Assembly: GCA_963556145.1 (NCBI GenBank)
Contig: OY744463.1
Coordinates: 3,472,001 to 3,536,000 of the forward strand
DNA length: 64,000 nt
Source: Hygrocybe punicea
Lineage: Eukaryota; Basidiomycota; Agaricomycetes; Agaricales; Hygrophoraceae
Reading direction: 5' to 3'
In this document: positions 61,801 to 64,000 of the stretch, one piece after another
Numbering within the stretch: position 1 is the stretch's first letter
Layout of the letters: each line of letters begins with the position of its first letter
Made by a program: the position numbers and the translations under genes
The notes under the pieces: generated by a model
What the model was told of the DNA's origin: nothing
Databases searched by the model: none
What the model saw: the letters and a program-made list of their open reading frames with translations, nothing else

Positions 61801-64000
61801 TTTTGGATTCGATTACCGAAATGCCGTTCTTCGCTCGGATCTTGTCATAGAACGTACGGTTAGGCGTCGTCCGCGTGCGATTCAGCCCAGGCTGTGGGGT
61901 ACTATTGAAATTTCCCGATAATGGGGCTGTCACACTAGACCCTGGATGCGCAGGCGTGATTGTTTGATCTTCTTCCTCAGGGGATGACAACAGCCTTCCG
62001 CCGGACCCTGCACTGAGAGGGTCGGACAAGTCTTCGACGTCCGTGTCCTCTGCCTCAGTTGCAACTGAAGGGCTCGCCGATAGTGACGGAAACATAGGGG
62101 TGGATAATGGATACATGGGTGTCGTCGGCACTTTTGCTAGAAGTGGTTCCACCAAGGCTTTCCATGGTCCTTGGAAAGGGTTTCCGTCTACATACAACGT
62201 TTCAAGCGAACCGAGAATGCAGAGCCAGCTGGGGAGTGCGTGCATCTTGTTTCGCCGAACACTGAGACAGTGAAGTTTGTGGAGCTCACTGAGGGCATCC
62301 GGAAGAGTGCTGATACCGGTGGAATCAGCAATAAAGACTCGAAGAGAGGACAAATCAGAGAGGAAAGCAGGAAGAACACGGAGTGGGTTCGATGCAATGT
62401 TTAGCTCTTCAAGACTGGTACAGCTGGCGAGACAAGGGGGGAGTGCGCCCAAAAAGTTGGCGGAGATATCAAGCGCAAGGAGAGAGGTGCAGATATGTGG
62501 AATTGTGTTTGTAAGGAACGACGGCATTGTATTCGGGGTGCTTGAAGATCCGACCAAGAGATGCGTTGTACCTTGATGAAAGAAATGGACTTCGTTCCGA
62601 TTTCAAGACCAGTGTAAATAAAGAAACGCACCCGCATGAACCTGAAGTTGCACGATAGGTAGACCATCGCCTTGCACGATCAAACCACGACCTTCTTCTG
62701 CGATCACAACAGCAGACGTGCGTTCTTCCTCCTTCTCCTCTTCCTCCTCTTCTTCATCGCCGTCTTCTGCAAGACCGTGATCTTCGTCAGTTTCTTCCTC
62801 ACTCACTCCCACCTCGTCCCGCTCGTCAACGGTCTGCCAACCCATGTCGTAACTAGGCTTCTCGTGCAACTTGGGCACGCCATTTTCATGTATACTCCCA
62901 TTACCAACCGAAGAAGAACGCGACCGAATACTACCCGAATACGACTCCGACCACCTTGTTTTGTCGATAGGGACTCTGAAATGTAGTCCGGCCGAGGATG
63001 ACGACAAGTTACTATCGCTCGCCAAGAGCTGGACAACGTCATCTGAAGTGATTCCGACACCTACGTTGACATCGTCTTCGCCAGAGGCGACATGCACATG
63101 ACCATAGTCGCCGGAAGCCAGGGCACTTCCAGAACTGGTATATGCCGAAGAGCGCGTGGAGGCAGACGACGAGCCTCCGGAGGAAAGCGCAGGAAGGGTC
63201 GAGGTCAGATGATGGTGCGGGGGCCGAAAAGGATAGGGATCAGGAAACTGAGAAGGATCTGGTAATGCCATAGATTTTGGAGGACGAGTAAAAGAGTGAG
63301 CGGGATCCGGGAGGAAAGAAGTTTCTCCCTCGGAAGCTGAACGAACGAGAGCTGAATGAGAGGACGACCGAGAGGGCCAATAATGAGACAGCGGGACGGG
63401 AGATTCTAAGACAGAAGGCGTGGATGGGTATTTTGGCTGATATTTTGCTTCGATAGGAGACCAAGAGGAATCATCGAGAGCAGGAATGGACGCGGAAGGA
63501 GTAGGAGCTCGAGGACGAACATGCATTGGGGGGGGACGAAGAGGACTGGAAGGTACGGGCGGACGAACTCGTAGATGTTCCAAAGAGCCAAGTTCTACAA
63601 CCAAGTAAGCATTGAAAAACGAAAGCAAGCAAGTAGAGGGAATGAGTTTGTGGTGGAAGTCGAAAAAGGGATGCCGCGCCCGCAATGGGAAAACACCAGC
63701 TTCCCTTGATCGCCAAATACAGCGCAAATATTATGAGGGGAATACTGTGAAAACCGTCGACAATATTTCAAGGCAATCAATCTCACCAAGGTCTTCGGTG
63801 TCTGAACCGATGATGTCAATCCAAGATATCCTAGGCTCGTTCAGCTGGATCAGATTGTGGTGTAGTGGCATGGGCGGAAGTGGTTTTTCGTGAGATGATG
63901 ATGACGGTGAAAGGGTCAATATCGACGGTGATGGTTGGAGAGGCCTAGAGGGGTAGGAGGACGGCAGCAGACGACGGTGATCAGGTTGTCTATTCCTGGT
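58839..64000 (-). CDS. LRR-RhoGEF protein (5' end outside the window)
   Basis: RhoGEFs activate Rho-family GTPases that organise actin and polar growth. The frame is open to base 64000, so the N-terminus is missing. A Pro/Ser-rich segment of over 300 residues (HVRPRAPTPSASIPALDDSS) and an acidic run are followed by about five LRRs: LLALDISANFLGALPPCLAS, LEELNIASNPLRVLPAFLS, LRVFIADSTGISTLPDALSE, LHCLSVRRNKMHALPSWL and LETLYVDGNPF. Some 400 disordered residues come next. The DH domain starts near VVREIVE / TYVKGLQELMDIYVKP and ends with LEGYLLLPVQRIPRYRLL, its most conserved helix; an insert of about 55 Ser/Thr/Gly-rich residues lies just before this, within the domain. A PH-like part follows (RPLIGILCNDLLVLCRDPS), and the protein ends NLHIPASKT. 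Confidence 0.85.

Overview
The window is a gene-dense piece of a nuclear genome from a filamentous basidiomycete, most likely an Agaricomycete. Genes are interrupted by many introns of about 50-70 bases, several exons are only 8-18 bases long, intergenic gaps are short, and the recognisable proteins are eukaryotic and fungal (Rab7, ATG16, TVP23, DLT1, a wax-synthase-like acyltransferase, Agaricomycete-type hypothetical proteins). Coding coordinates below run from start to stop codon and include introns. Splice sites were worked out by hand for many genes; where they were not, the entry says so.

Layout: 1-6.3 kb holds YPT7/RAB7 (cut by the window edge), ATG16, a PUB1/TIA1-type RNA-binding protein, prohibitin PHB1 and mitochondrial ribosomal protein mL40. 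From 6352 to 26065 a segment of 9,807 bases appears twice, at a constant offset of 9,907, on either side of a 100-N gap at 16159-16258. It carries an ASNSD1-like asparagine synthetase-domain protein, 6-phosphogluconate dehydrogenase, an oxysterol-binding protein and a GH3 beta-glucosidase. Copy 1 has a complete ASNSD1 and a broken GH3; copy 2 has a broken ASNSD1 and a complete GH3. Both copies end exactly at the gap, so this is very probably an unmerged overlap of two contigs and not a biological duplication.

From 28.6 to 45 kb: SWD3/WDR5, a five-unit polyubiquitin gene, UTP23, EMC7, a small unknown gene, a secreted CAP/PR-1 protein, DLT1, cytochrome b5 reductase, a dual-specificity phosphatase, TVP23 and a multi-pass membrane protein. 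From 45 to 64 kb: an LRR protein, a decayed HNH-nuclease-like gene beside a large inverted repeat, a wax-synthase-like acyltransferase, a Pro/Ser-rich unknown, a kinase-like protein with unusual catalytic motifs, an amino-acid permease and an LRR-RhoGEF protein that runs off the right edge.

The genes are mostly housekeeping and do not form one pathway cluster. Many are in head-to-head pairs with 90-240 bases between start codons; two pairs have related jobs (RAB7 with ATG16; PHB1 with mL40). I see no tRNA, rRNA, transposase, CRISPR array or secondary-metabolite cluster. The observations most worth following are the false duplication, the microexons in the GH3 gene (one of which splits the codon of the expected catalytic Asp) and in the permease (8 bases), and the inverted repeat at the 3' end of the decayed HNH-like gene.
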